A stretch of 64,000 bases of DNA from Aliarcobacter trophiarum LMG 25534 (GTDB lineage Bacteria; Campylobacterota; Campylobacteria; Campylobacterales; Arcobacteraceae), in the NCBI RefSeq assembly GCF_003355515.1, contig NZ_CP031367.1:1240001-1304000 (forward strand). Reading direction: 5' to 3'. Shown here piece by piece: positions 1 to 9,338 of this stretch (positions are counted from its first letter, which is position 1; every line of letters begins with the position of its first letter). The notes under the pieces were generated by a model. That model ran no database searches. It was not told the origin of the DNA and saw nothing but the letters and a program-made list of their open reading frames with translations. A program made the translations under genes and the position numbers.

Positions 1-363
1 ACTATTTATACTTGTATATGAATCTGGATAGTTTAAATCCTTTGGTTTTATATTTAAAACATTTGAATTTGAAGGGTTAAACTCCCCTGCTCCAAAATCT
101 TTAAAAGTAGCATCCCTACTTGATAATTTTCCCATAAATACATATCCAGCATGATTTGTACGGCTAATATCACTATTTATAGCTAATTTTCCAAAGTTCA
201 TTCCATCTATAAAATCACTATTTGTTTTTGCAATATCTATATTAATCTTCTGTTTTTGTAAATCCTTGCTATTTTCAATAGCCTGATTTAGAACCTCTTC
301 AAAGCTTATAGTTTGAGCAAAGCATAAGTGTGAGCTTAATAATAATAGATATAATTTTTTCAT
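1..363 (-). CDS. TolC-family outer membrane efflux protein, N-terminal part (cut by window edge)
   Basis: The reverse strand reads from an ATG at 363 with no stop to the window edge, giving 121 residues. The first ~16 residues (MKKLYLLLLSSHLCFA) are a signal peptide. They are followed by TISFEEVLNQAIENSKDLQ, the first helix typical of outer membrane efflux proteins, in which a 'sleeping' alpha-helical barrel subunit begins with an LxxAxxxN-type pattern. Such proteins form the outer membrane channel of tripartite exporters (RND, MFS or ABC). The periplasmic and inner-membrane partners would lie to the left, outside the window, so the exported substrate cannot be told. Assignment is from the N-terminus alone. 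Confidence 0.72.
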   Translation of the reverse strand, partial: MKKLYLLLLSSHLCFAQTISFEEVLNQAIENSKDLQKQKINIDIAKTNSDFIDGMNFGKLAINSDISRTNHAGYVFMGKLSSRDATFKDFGAGEFNPSNSNVLNIKPKDLNYPDSYTSINS

Positions 364-469
364 AAAATTCCTAAGATAATTTAATGAAGAGATTATAGCC
401 AAAAAAATATATTTTTCAAACTATAATTATAAAATATTGTAATATTTTAAATATGTAGTAAAATAAGTT

Positions 470-2422
470 TTAATTATATATATCTTTTAAACTATCTTTA
501 ATTTTTAGGATTTCATCAAGGTTTTCAAATAAAATATCTACAAGCTTTGGATCAAAATGTTTTCCTTTTTCACTTTTTATATACTCTAAAACCTTATCTT
601 GTTCCCAAGCTTTTTTATAACATCTATCACTACTAATTGCATCAAAAACATCTGCAATAGCTGTAATTCTTCCAAAAATTGGTATATCCTCACCTTTCAA
701 ACCATTTGGATAACCTGTTCCATCATATTTTTCATGATGAGTTAAAGCTATTTCTGCAGCAACTTGAAATAGAGGTCTTGAAGAGACATTTAACATCTCA
801 AAACCTTTTTGTGCATGTGTTTTCATAATCTCAAACTCTTCAAAAGTTAGCTTTGCTGGTTTATTTAAAATTTCATCAGGAATAGCTATTTTTCCTATAT
901 CATGCATAGGACTTGCAAGTTCAAGCATTGAGACATCCTCTTTTGATAAACCATAAGCTTTTGCAAAAAGTTTAGAGTATTTTGCAACTCTTTTTACATG
1001 CTCTCCTGTCTCTTTACTTCTACTTTCAGCAATACTCCCCATAGTAAAAATAATCTCTCTTTGAAGCTCTTCTATATCCTTATTTGCTGTGATATCTTCT
1101 CTTATTGCAAAGTAGCCAATATGCTTATTATTCTCATCATATTCAGGTTCAAAATCAGCAACTACCCAATAATATGAGCCATCTTTTCTAAGATTTTTTA
1201 TCTCTACAGTTACTCTTTTTTTCTCTTTTATTTCACTCCAAATATGTTCAAAAAGCTCTTTTTGCATATCAGGATGCCTTACAATACTATGTGGTTTTCC
1301 TACTAACTCTTTTTTACTATATCCACTGATTTTGCAAAAAGCACTACTTGCATGTGTTATAACACCTTTTAAATCAGTCCTTGAAAAAATTACATTTTTA
1401 TCATAAATATCTAAAAGTTTTGACATTTTCTTTTGCTGATTTTTTATGCTTTTTGTTTTCTCTTGAACCTCTTTATTTAAACTTTTTGCATAGATAGTTT
1501 TTAAAAGATATAAAAAGATTAAACCGTAAATTAGTAAAAATGTTATTAAACCTGTAAGATAAATATTTTTAAAACTATTTATCTCATTTTTATCTAAATT
1601 TTTTATATCAAAAAACATTATAAATAGAGCTAAGTCTTCGCCTCTTGTATCATTTAATTTTATATTTGTAACTAAATAATTATCCATTAAAATATAGTCA
1701 TCTATTTGTATAAAACTATCTATATTTTTTCTTTCTATAAGTTCTAAAATCTCTCTGTTTGCATTTATATTTGCAATATAGTTATCTTTGATAAATATTT
1801 TAGAAAATGGCTCTTTTAATTTTTTACTTTTATCTTTACTAAGTATAAAGATAGGTTCTACCTTCTCTTTTTTTAAATTTATTGCAATAGAATTTAGTTT
1901 TGAATTTATCTCAATAAAACCTAAAAAATTGTTGTTATTATCATAAATAGGTTGTATAGATTTTAAGCTCAAATCATATAGTCCTGCACTTAAACTTTGC
2001 ATTGCTTTTGGTTCTTTTAAAAGCTCTTCTATATCCTCTCTTGAACTTAAAATTTCATCACCTTTTTTATTTGTCCATGATCTATAAAAGCTATTTCCAT
2101 TTTTATCAATTACATGTATCCATAAATTCTTATAATAACCATTCTCTCCAAGATAGTCTAAAATATTTTTGTAATCTAATTTTTCACTATTTCCTCTACT
2201 TAAAGCATCTATTAAAGTACTATCTTGGCTTAATAAAAAGGCCATAGTATTTGTACTTTCTTGCTTCTTTTTAAGTTCATCAAAAAAGAGAGTTTTAAGA
2301 GTGTATGTTTTTTCTAAATATAGTTCTTCTGTTATCTTTTTTATATTTGGAGTATAAAAAAGAGTCTGAAAAATTAACAATAAGAATATAAAGCCTAAAC
2401 TAAAGTATAAAATTTTTTTCAT
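470..2422 (-). CDS. Membrane-bound PAS/HD-GYP domain protein, probable c-di-GMP phosphodiesterase
   Basis: 650 residues. An N-terminal membrane helix (about 4-22) and a second (about 285-308) bracket a Cache-like periplasmic sensor region. A PAS/PAC domain follows (about 345-450, with SRTDLKGVITHAS and a DGSYYWV PAC motif), then an HD-GYP domain (about 455-640). The HD pair is visible in MHDIGK, and the defining HHExxDGxGYP motif is present as HHEKYDGTGYP, so the hydrolase should be active on c-di-GMP. The gene lies 27 bp downstream of fliP on the same strand and may be cotranscribed with it, which would fit a role in motility or surface switching. The ligand is unknown. Confidence 0.9.
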   Translation of the reverse strand: MKKILYFSLGFIFLLLIFQTLFYTPNIKKITEELYLEKTYTLKTLFFDELKKKQESTNTMAFLLSQDSTLIDALSRGNSEKLDYKNILDYLGENGYYKNLWIHVIDKNGNSFYRSWTNKKGDEILSSREDIEELLKEPKAMQSLSAGLYDLSLKSIQPIYDNNNNFLGFIEINSKLNSIAINLKKEKVEPIFILSKDKSKKLKEPFSKIFIKDNYIANINANREILELIERKNIDSFIQIDDYILMDNYLVTNIKLNDTRGEDLALFIMFFDIKNLDKNEINSFKNIYLTGLITFLLIYGLIFLYLLKTIYAKSLNKEVQEKTKSIKNQQKKMSKLLDIYDKNVIFSRTDLKGVITHASSAFCKISGYSKKELVGKPHSIVRHPDMQKELFEHIWSEIKEKKRVTVEIKNLRKDGSYYWVVADFEPEYDENNKHIGYFAIREDITANKDIEELQREIIFTMGSIAESRSKETGEHVKRVAKYSKLFAKAYGLSKEDVSMLELASPMHDIGKIAIPDEILNKPAKLTFEEFEIMKTHAQKGFEMLNVSSRPLFQVAAEIALTHHEKYDGTGYPNGLKGEDIPIFGRITAIADVFDAISSDRCYKKAWEQDKVLEYIKSEKGKHFDPKLVDILFENLDEILKIKDSLKDIYN

Positions 2423-2449
2423 ATTATTTACCTAAATCAATAATCTACT

Positions 2450-3181
2450 TTATTTAAAGGATTGTGCAAGATTCCCAATTATTAAAGGCCATCCATCAAC
2501 TACAATAAAAAATATTATCTTTATGGGCAAGGAGATCATAACAGGGGGAAGCATCATCATACCCAAACTCATAAGAATAGAAGCAACAATAATATCTATG
2601 ATTAAAAATGGTAAAAAGATTAAAAATCCTATTTCAAATGCAGTTCTAAGTTCACTTACAATGAATGCTGGCATTAAAATTATCATAGAAACTTCTTCTA
2701 TATTTTTAGGATTTGGCTCTTTTTTTATCCTATAAAATAGAGCTAAATCACTCTCTCTTGTATTTTTTATCATAAAATCTTTAAAAGGTGCAACACCTTT
2801 TGAAATAGCCTCTTGATACGATATTTTTTCATCCATATAAGGAACAATACTTTCATCCCAAGCTTTTTTTCCATATGGTTCCATAATAAAAAGTGTCATA
2901 ATAAGTGCTAAAGATATTATTATTTGAGTTGGTGGAGATTGTTGAAGTCCTAGTGCTTGTCTTAAAAGGGCTAAAACTATTATAATTCTTGTAAAAGATG
3001 TAACCATCAATAATAAAGATGGTGCAAGAACCATAAGAGCTAATATAATTGCTATATTTATAGTTTTTACAAATTGTATCGGCTGATCAATTGCTGCAAC
3101 AGATAGATTTATCATTGGTAATGGGTCTTGAGCTGCAAAGCCAAAAATTGATAAAAAAAGTATTAAAAAAACTATCTTCAA
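2450..3181 (-). CDS. fliP: Flagellar type III export gate protein FliP
   Basis: 243 residues, the usual FliP length. A cleavable signal sequence (MKIVFLILFLSIFGFAAQ) is followed by the FliP hallmark MVLAPSLLLMVTSFTRIIIV and by LLRQALGLQQSPPTQ. Further membrane helices carry FLIIDIIVASILMSLGMMMLPP, the conserved C-terminal motif. FliP forms the core of the FliPQR export gate in the inner membrane at the base of the flagellum. fliQ and fliR are not adjacent, consistent with the scattered flagellar genes of Campylobacterota. The ATG is followed directly by a normal signal peptide, supporting the start. Confidence 0.96.
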   Translation of the reverse strand: MKIVFLILFLSIFGFAAQDPLPMINLSVAAIDQPIQFVKTINIAIILALMVLAPSLLLMVTSFTRIIIVLALLRQALGLQQSPPTQIIISLALIMTLFIMEPYGKKAWDESIVPYMDEKISYQEAISKGVAPFKDFMIKNTRESDLALFYRIKKEPNPKNIEEVSMIILMPAFIVSELRTAFEIGFLIFLPFLIIDIIVASILMSLGMMMLPPVMISLPIKIIFFIVVDGWPLIIGNLAQSFK

Positions 3182-3233
3182 ATATAAATCCTAAATTAAA
3201 TGGCTATCATTTTATCTAATATATGATTAAACC

Positions 3234-5012
3234 TTACTCTAATTCTGTAATATACCCTAGTTCATAAAGTTTATCAAAAATCCTACTAGCAACTCCACCA
3301 GTAGCACTTCCTCCTCCACCTCCGTGTTCTTGTACAATAGTTACTACATATTTTGGATTTTTATATGGACCATATGCTGTAATCCAAGCATGTGATCTTT
3401 GAAAATACTCCAATTCACTCTCTTTCATCCTTACTTTTTCACTTTGAGGAATTGATACAACTTGAGCTGTTCCTGTTTTTGCAGCTATTTTTACTTTTGA
3501 GTTTATATATCTTCTAGCTGTTCCAGATGGTGAGTTTGCAACATCAAACATACCTTCTTGCATAAGTTTTATATGCTCTTTTTTAAAATCCAACTCTTTT
3601 GGTTCCTCATAAGCCTCTTTTGCAAAATGTGGTTTTGGAAGTTTTCCACTTGCAAAAAATGCTGTAAATCTTGCAATTTGAAGAGGGGTTGTAAGCATAT
3701 TTCCTTGACCAATAGAGCTAATAACAGTTTCACCAATATACCAAGGTTTTTTTAATCTTTGTTCTTTCCACTCTTTATTTGGATTAATTCCTATAAATTC
3801 ATTGTGTAGATCTACTCCTGTTTTTTGTCCAAAACCTAATTTATCTAAGGTTGCAGACATCTTTCCAATTCCTATTTTTAAGCTCCCTTTATAATAAAAA
3901 TCATCACAACTTTGCTCAATTGAACTTCTAAATCCTATATGTCCATGACCTGTAGTTTTCCAACATCTGAAATTTCTATTTCCTATTGGTAAAGACCCAC
4001 TACATTGAACTGTAAATTTATCACTTATTCCATTTTCCAAAAAAGATAGTGCAACTCCCATTTTTACAACAGAGCCTGGAGGATAAAGACCATTTATAAT
4101 CTTATTTGTAAATGGATGATTAAAATCATTTCTCATAATATTCCACTCATCTTGAGTAATTCCTCTTGCAAAAAGGTTACTATCATATTCAGGAAAAGAT
4201 GCAGCTGCTAATATCTCACCATTATTTGCGTCCATAACTATAACTGAACCTGCTCTATCAATAAATAGCTCTTGAATATATTTTTGAAGATTAACATCTA
4301 TTGTAATTCTTACATTGTTATCATTTGAGGGCTCTTTTTCATCTATAATTTCAATCTCTTTATTTAAAGCATTCACTTTTGTATCTTTAAAGCCCAATGT
4401 TCCTTGAAGCTTATCATTATAGTATCTCTCAATTCCACTTTTCCCTACAACTCCACTATATTTTGCAATTTCATTATTTGCAACATCTAATTTTGAAGCT
4501 CTACTTACATACCCAATAACATGTGCTGCTAACTCTTTGTGCGGATAATATCTTTTTGAAGATGATTCAACTCTTATATCCTCTTGTGTTGCCAAAAATG
4601 TATATCTTGAAAAAATATCCTCATAAGGAACATAATCTATAATTTTTATAAACTCATGATTATATGGTGAGTCTTCTCTTAAATAATCTTTTATTAGTTT
4701 ATTTTTATCATATTGAGGAAACTGTTCTACAACAATATCAATAAGTTTTTCTAATTTCTCTCTATATTTATCAGCCCTTAAATGTGGTTTTATAAGGATT
4801 GAAAAACCTATTTGGTTTAATGCCAAAGGCTCACCATTTCTATCTTCTATAACCCCTCTTGTAGGTGCTAAATATGTCTTTTTTATATAGTTATTTTTTG
4901 ATAACTCTTCATAATATGTATTTGATTTAATAGATAAGAAATATACTCTTGAAAGTAAAACTACTGCAATAAATCCAACAAATATATATATGAAAGTTAA
5001 TCTATAATTCAT
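3234..5012 (-). CDS. mrdA: Penicillin-binding protein 2 (elongation-specific transpeptidase)
   Basis: 592 residues. One N-terminal membrane anchor (about 7-27) precedes the class B PBP dimerisation domain (APTRGVIEDRNGEPLA at about 49-64). The transpeptidase motifs are SVVK (S314), SCD (S368) and KTGTAQ (K512), all intact. The enzyme crosslinks lateral-wall peptidoglycan together with the glycosyltransferase RodA, which is encoded about 6.5 kb away on the other strand. Its start overlaps the stop of the upstream MreD-like gene by 4 bp. C. jejuni has the same neighbour pair (Cj0651/pbpC), from recalled synteny. Confidence 0.95.
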   Translation of the reverse strand: MNYRLTFIYIFVGFIAVVLLSRVYFLSIKSNTYYEELSKNNYIKKTYLAPTRGVIEDRNGEPLALNQIGFSILIKPHLRADKYREKLEKLIDIVVEQFPQYDKNKLIKDYLREDSPYNHEFIKIIDYVPYEDIFSRYTFLATQEDIRVESSSKRYYPHKELAAHVIGYVSRASKLDVANNEIAKYSGVVGKSGIERYYNDKLQGTLGFKDTKVNALNKEIEIIDEKEPSNDNNVRITIDVNLQKYIQELFIDRAGSVIVMDANNGEILAAASFPEYDSNLFARGITQDEWNIMRNDFNHPFTNKIINGLYPPGSVVKMGVALSFLENGISDKFTVQCSGSLPIGNRNFRCWKTTGHGHIGFRSSIEQSCDDFYYKGSLKIGIGKMSATLDKLGFGQKTGVDLHNEFIGINPNKEWKEQRLKKPWYIGETVISSIGQGNMLTTPLQIARFTAFFASGKLPKPHFAKEAYEEPKELDFKKEHIKLMQEGMFDVANSPSGTARRYINSKVKIAAKTGTAQVVSIPQSEKVRMKESELEYFQRSHAWITAYGPYKNPKYVVTIVQEHGGGGGSATGGVASRIFDKLYELGYITELE

Positions 5013-5437
5013 AAAAATATTCCAACTAAGATTAAATCTATCATTAAATTTATAATTAGAATATAACTAAAGAATGATTCAAAATTAAAAAAAACATACC
5101 ATATAATTCCTAAAACAAAATAGAAAAAAAGTATATTTAAAAGTATACTTATTTGATTTTGCTCATATCTTGGAATAATAAAAAGATATATAAAATATGA
5201 CAACAAAGAGAGTGAAAATGGTTTTAAACCCATATTTAACTCAATAAATAAAAAGGAGAGAACGACTAAAGCAAAAGAGTAGTAATACTTTTGTTTTAAT
5301 GTTCTATAAAAAACAGTTGAAAGAACTCCAGCAAATAAAATAACTACAAAATGAGTAGATGCTAAAAAATTTATACTAACAGAAAAAAGTAGCAAAAATA
5401 TTAGAAAAACTGGATTATCTATACTATTTCTTACCAT
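5009..5437 (-). CDS. Small MreD-like inner membrane protein
   Basis: 142 residues, almost wholly hydrophobic, with four or five predicted membrane segments and no soluble domain. Overlap with mrdA (4 bp) and the size and pattern of helices suggest an MreD-type component of the elongasome, the complex of MreB, MreC, MreD, RodA and PBP2. Sequence motifs for MreD are weak, so this is a contextual call. It corresponds in position to the integral membrane protein upstream of pbpC in Campylobacter. Confidence 0.6.
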   Translation of the reverse strand: MVRNSIDNPVFLIFLLLFSVSINFLASTHFVVILFAGVLSTVFYRTLKQKYYYSFALVVLSFLFIELNMGLKPFSLSLLSYFIYLFIIPRYEQNQISILLNILFFYFVLGIIWYVFFNFESFFSYILIINLMIDLILVGIFL

Positions 5438-5445
5438 AATACTTC

Positions 5446-6687
5446 CTAGATGTTAAACAAATCTTTTGGATCTATATGAGCACTATCTTTTGTAACTTGA
5501 AAGGTTAAATTTTGATTTACTCTTCCAACCACACTACCTTTTTGTACCCATTTACCAACAACTAAAGTTGGAGCAATATCATCTAAGTGTGAATAAACCG
5601 TATGAATTCCACCTTCGTGTTGAATAATTACAACGTTTTCAAGCATTCCAGCATTTTTCTTTGCATAAACAACTTTCCCATTTAAAACTGCTACCACTTT
5701 TGAATCTCTCTCATTTGATTGCAAAACAACAGATTCATTAAAAAGTTTTATTTTGTAAACAGGGTCATAATATGTTCCAAAATTTTTTACAATTTTAAAT
5801 GATTTTAAAGGAGCTATTGTCTTTACCCCTTTATATTTTACAATTTGAACTCCATCTGTTGAAGAACCAATTTTTTTAACATCAAGATCCAAATCTTTTG
5901 CATATTTCTGATTTCTTACATTTGTTGTTTGTACTTGCTGATTATCTGCTACTTTTTGTTCTTGTGCTTTTCTTAGCTCTTGCTGTTTTACAATTTTTAA
6001 ATCAGATAGTATTTTGTTTAAAGAGTCTTGTTGCTCTATAACTTTTTTTAGCTCAGCTTGATAGAGTTTATGCTCCTTTTCTAAAGTTGCCAAAGAGTTT
6101 GTATGCTTAATTTGCAGAGCTTTATAGTTTTCTTTAGTCTTTAGCCTATCTTTTATATAACTATTTAGTTTATTTATCTCTTGTTGATTCGCTTTTGTAT
6201 TTTCTGTTAATCTATTATAATTTTCATTTAGCTTTAAAACTTTTTGTTTTGCATTTGTTGAGAGAAGATTAAACATCTCATTATCTATAAGTTCTTGTAG
6301 AGACTCTTTTGAAGCTAGTTGTAGTGCTAAAGATGTAGAAAATTGTTCTACTATTGTATTTATTATCTCCTCTTCACTACTATTTTTCTCTTTTATTAAA
6401 TCACTTGATTTAGTTTGAAGCTCATTTAATTTTGTTTGAGAACTTTCTAAAAGTTTTTGATGTTGTTCTATATCTTCATTTATTTTTATAATATCCTCTT
6501 CAAGCTTTGATAAATTTGTATTTGAAACCTCTATTTTATCAGCTATCTCTTTTATTTTAACAGTTGCACTATCTTTTGTTTTTTTACTACTTTCTAAGCT
6601 TTTTTGATTTTGTTCAATTTTTTTATCTATTGCTGAAGCAAAGATAAAATTTATAGCTAAAAATAGAGTAAAAATAGATTTAATCAT
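5446..6687 (-). CDS. EnvC-like murein hydrolase regulator with degenerate LytM (M23) domain
   Basis: 413 residues. A signal peptide (about 1-17, ending at AINFIFASA) leads into a long coiled coil (about 20-245), then a C-terminal M23/LytM fold (about 285-413). Active LytM enzymes need HxxxD, a YxH histidine and an HxH pair. Here the first motif reads NESVV and the last reads NLTF; only the YSHL histidine remains. It should therefore not cut peptidoglycan itself but activate an amidase, as EnvC does for AmiA/AmiB under FtsEX control. It lies directly downstream of ftsX, overlapping it by 8 bp, exactly where the FtsEX partner is expected (Cj1275c position). Confidence 0.85.
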   Translation of the reverse strand: MIKSIFTLFLAINFIFASAIDKKIEQNQKSLESSKKTKDSATVKIKEIADKIEVSNTNLSKLEEDIIKINEDIEQHQKLLESSQTKLNELQTKSSDLIKEKNSSEEEIINTIVEQFSTSLALQLASKESLQELIDNEMFNLLSTNAKQKVLKLNENYNRLTENTKANQQEINKLNSYIKDRLKTKENYKALQIKHTNSLATLEKEHKLYQAELKKVIEQQDSLNKILSDLKIVKQQELRKAQEQKVADNQQVQTTNVRNQKYAKDLDLDVKKIGSSTDGVQIVKYKGVKTIAPLKSFKIVKNFGTYYDPVYKIKLFNESVVLQSNERDSKVVAVLNGKVVYAKKNAGMLENVVIIQHEGGIHTVYSHLDDIAPTLVVGKWVQKGSVVGRVNQNLTFQVTKDSAHIDPKDLFNI

Positions 6688-7498
6688 TGTTTATCTTATA
6701 TTTAAAAAGTACACCAAAAATAGTAAATACAGAGATACAAAAAGATAGAATAAAGATTTTTAAAATCTCTATCTCAACATTTATATTTACATTAACTATC
6801 TCTTGTAACTCTAATGGAAAAAGTAGTTCAATATTGCTTGATACATATATCAAAAAAAGAGAAGAGATTAAAAAAGCCATAAAGGAGCTTATTAATGCAT
6901 ATTTTAATACAGAAGATGCACTATAAATAATAGAGGCACCATGAAGCCTTAAAATAGAGATTTTTATATTATGTTCATGAAACCAAAGCTTTATCTGTTT
7001 TGCAATAATTATAATTGCAAAAATTGTAATTATAAAAAACAGTATAAAAGAAACACTATTTAAAATAAGTAGCAATAAATATATTTGATTGTGATTTTTA
7101 TAAAAAACCTCCACATTTTTTACATCTTTATTTGAAAGTAGAGTCTTTTTAATAACTTCTAATTCACTACTTGTAGGAAAAATTTCAAGATATATTTGAT
7201 AAAAATATGGCAATTTTTGCCTTAAAAGCTCAATTGAGTTATCAGATAAATTTGATTTAATATTTTCAATTATCTTCTCATTTGGTAAGAGTTGAATATT
7301 TTCAACTTTTATTCCAGCTAACTCATTTAAAGACTCTTTTTTTATAGGACTTGTTGCAACCAAAACAATACTATAATCTCTTGATATTTTCTTTTTATAG
7401 TTATCTACAATATTATCAATAATTAAGAATATACAAAAAGTAATAAGCATTGCTAAAAGCGGTACAAAAAAGGCAAAAATGGCTTTAAGAGACTTCAT
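6680..7498 (-). CDS. ftsX: Cell division protein FtsX
   Basis: About 272 residues from MKSLKAIFAFF. An N-terminal helix (about 6-30), a periplasmic domain (about 35-135) and three C-terminal helices with the FtsX permease fold match the family. FtsX couples ATP hydrolysis by FtsE to activation of a periplasmic coiled-coil protein, here the EnvC-like product next door. I chose the ATG at 7498 because GGGA lies six bases upstream; an in-frame ATG at 7510 is also possible and would add four residues. Either start overlaps ftsE. Confidence 0.9.
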   Translation of the reverse strand: MKSLKAIFAFFVPLLAMLITFCIFLIIDNIVDNYKKKISRDYSIVLVATSPIKKESLNELAGIKVENIQLLPNEKIIENIKSNLSDNSIELLRQKLPYFYQIYLEIFPTSSELEVIKKTLLSNKDVKNVEVFYKNHNQIYLLLLILNSVSFILFFIITIFAIIIIAKQIKLWFHEHNIKISILRLHGASIIYSASSVLKYALISSFMAFLISSLFLIYVSSNIELLFPLELQEIVNVNINVEIEILKIFILSFCISVFTIFGVLFKYKINND

Positions 7499-8147
7499 AA
7501 ATAATCCCATCTTCTATTGAGAGTTGTCTGAAATTTATTCCTAAATTCTTTGGAACTCTATGAGTAACTACAACAACTGTAATTCCTAGTTGTTCATTTG
7601 CACCTTTTAGTAAATTCCAAACTACATCAGCATTAAAATCATCTAAATTACCTGTTGGCTCATCTGCAATAATAATTTTTGGATTATGTGCCAAAGCTCT
7701 TGCAACTGCCACTCTTTGTTGCTCTCCACCACTTAATTGATTTGGATAAAAACCTTTTCTATGAGATAGTTTTACATGCTTTAAAAGATTATCAGCTTGA
7801 AGTCTTGAAACTTCATCTGAATAGTTATTTATCTTAAGAGGAATCATAATATTTTCTTCAATAGTATAATCATTTATAAGTTTATAGTCTTGAAAAATAA
7901 CACCAATATCTTTTCTTAAGTATCTAAGATTATTCCCTTTTATTTTAAAAACCTCTTGATTTGCTATTTTTAAACTTCCATGCTTTATTGGAATATCTCC
8001 ATAAAAAGATTTTAAAAGTGTTGATTTTCCACTTCCAGAGTTTCCACCAATAAATACAAATTCTCTCTCTTTTATAGAGAAATTTCCTCTTTTAATTATA
8101 TACTTATTGCTATCATAAGTAAGATATAAGTCCTTTGCATTTATCAT
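7485..8147 (-). CDS. ftsE: Cell division ATP-binding protein FtsE
   Basis: 220 residues, normal for FtsE. It shows Walker A (GGNSGSGKST, about 34-43), the Q-loop in GVIFQDYKLI, the ABC signature LSGGEQQRV and Walker B IIIADEPTGNLD, with the switch histidine in VVVTHR. It forms the cytoplasmic ATPase of the FtsEX complex. The gene overlaps the end of trmB by 4 bp and the start of ftsX by 14 bp, so translation is coupled. Confidence 0.95.
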   Translation of the reverse strand: MINAKDLYLTYDSNKYIIKRGNFSIKEREFVFIGGNSGSGKSTLLKSFYGDIPIKHGSLKIANQEVFKIKGNNLRYLRKDIGVIFQDYKLINDYTIEENIMIPLKINNYSDEVSRLQADNLLKHVKLSHRKGFYPNQLSGGEQQRVAVARALAHNPKIIIADEPTGNLDDFNADVVWNLLKGANEQLGITVVVVTHRVPKNLGINFRQLSIEDGIIYEVS

Positions 8148-9337
8148 TTAGCCAAAATCTCTTTTAATTTTTTATCAGCTTCTATATTTGAGCTAGTAGG
8201 AAGTGGTTCACCTTGATAATAAGAGATTTTTCCATCTATTACTAAAAGATATTTAGTAATTGGTCTATCAAAATTTCCCATAGTAACTTTAATAAGACCT
8301 GAATTATCTCTATTTAATATCTTATAAAACTCCTCAATGTGTACAAAAAAGTTTTTAATTATAAGAGCTTTTGAAAAAACATTTTTTATAAAATTATCAA
8401 AATTTATAGAAAAATCAAAACCAAAATCATAATTAATCTCTCTTTTTTTATCTTCTCTTTGAGAAGTTAAAATTACATCATAGATATTTTTACCTTGTTT
8501 TTTCCATCTATCTTCATATTTACTAATAACTTCTAAATCCCTATTTACATCGATTTTAATCGAAGCTTTATCTAAATTTGTTAGTAAATCTACACAAAAA
8601 TCAAAATAGTTTCTACTATCTGTTCTTAGTTCCAAAGTTCCATCAACTTTTAAAACTCTTAAAGCCTCAAAGATAAACTCATTTGAATATATTCTTCTAT
8701 GTGGTTTCTTATCCCAAGGAACTGGAAAATGTACAAAAATTTTTCCCACTTGATTTGACTCTACAAACTCCATAAAAAGTCTTGCATCATAATTTACAAC
8801 TAAAACATTTGTAATATTTTGAAGTTCCAACTGTTTTAAAAGTTGCTCAATAGAAGGATAATGTATTTCAAGACCTATAAACTGTATATTTGGATTTTGT
8901 TTTGCTTGGTGCAATAAATGTCTTCCACTTCCAAAACCAATCTCAATTTGAATCTCTTTATCACTTTTAAAATCTTCTACAAAAAAATCAATATCCTTTA
9001 GATATCTATTTTCTTGCTCTTTTTTCTCTTTTAAATTTGTAGTATTTTTAAATACAATTTTTGATTTATTTTCCAAAACATAAGAGTTTAAAGCATCTTT
9101 TATATATGAAACAGGTGATATTCTTGTTGTTTTATCTGATTTTATTAAGTAATTATCATCTTTCTCTTTTATTCCTAACAAAAAATCCACATTTCTATTT
9201 TTTGTTGCTATTTTATACTCAATCTTTCTATTTTTATCTTCTGGATGATAAGATACTGCTGTAAATAAAAACTCAATCTCTCCTTTTTTTAATGGAGTTT
9301 CAAGTAAATTATTTTTTTCAAAAACTATATGAGGCAT
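8144..9337 (-). CDS. trmB: tRNA (guanine-N7-)-methyltransferase, long Campylobacterota type
   Basis: 397 residues, much longer than the ~240 of E. coli TrmB. The methyltransferase core is at about 125-300: the SAM motif IEIGFGSGRHLLHQA, the acidic motif FIGLEIH, and the family marker FVHFPVPWDKKPHRR followed by LELRTDSRNYFDF. It makes m7G46 in the tRNA variable loop. The N-terminal ~115 and C-terminal ~90 residues lie outside the core and match what is known for epsilonproteobacterial TrmB (Cj1278c-like). It overlaps ftsE by 4 bp. Confidence 0.93.
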   Translation of the reverse strand: MPHIVFEKNNLLETPLKKGEIEFLFTAVSYHPEDKNRKIEYKIATKNRNVDFLLGIKEKDDNYLIKSDKTTRISPVSYIKDALNSYVLENKSKIVFKNTTNLKEKKEQENRYLKDIDFFVEDFKSDKEIQIEIGFGSGRHLLHQAKQNPNIQFIGLEIHYPSIEQLLKQLELQNITNVLVVNYDARLFMEFVESNQVGKIFVHFPVPWDKKPHRRIYSNEFIFEALRVLKVDGTLELRTDSRNYFDFCVDLLTNLDKASIKIDVNRDLEVISKYEDRWKKQGKNIYDVILTSQREDKKREINYDFGFDFSINFDNFIKNVFSKALIIKNFFVHIEEFYKILNRDNSGLIKVTMGNFDRPITKYLLVIDGKISYYQGEPLPTSSNIEADKKLKEILAK

Positions 9338-9338
9338 A

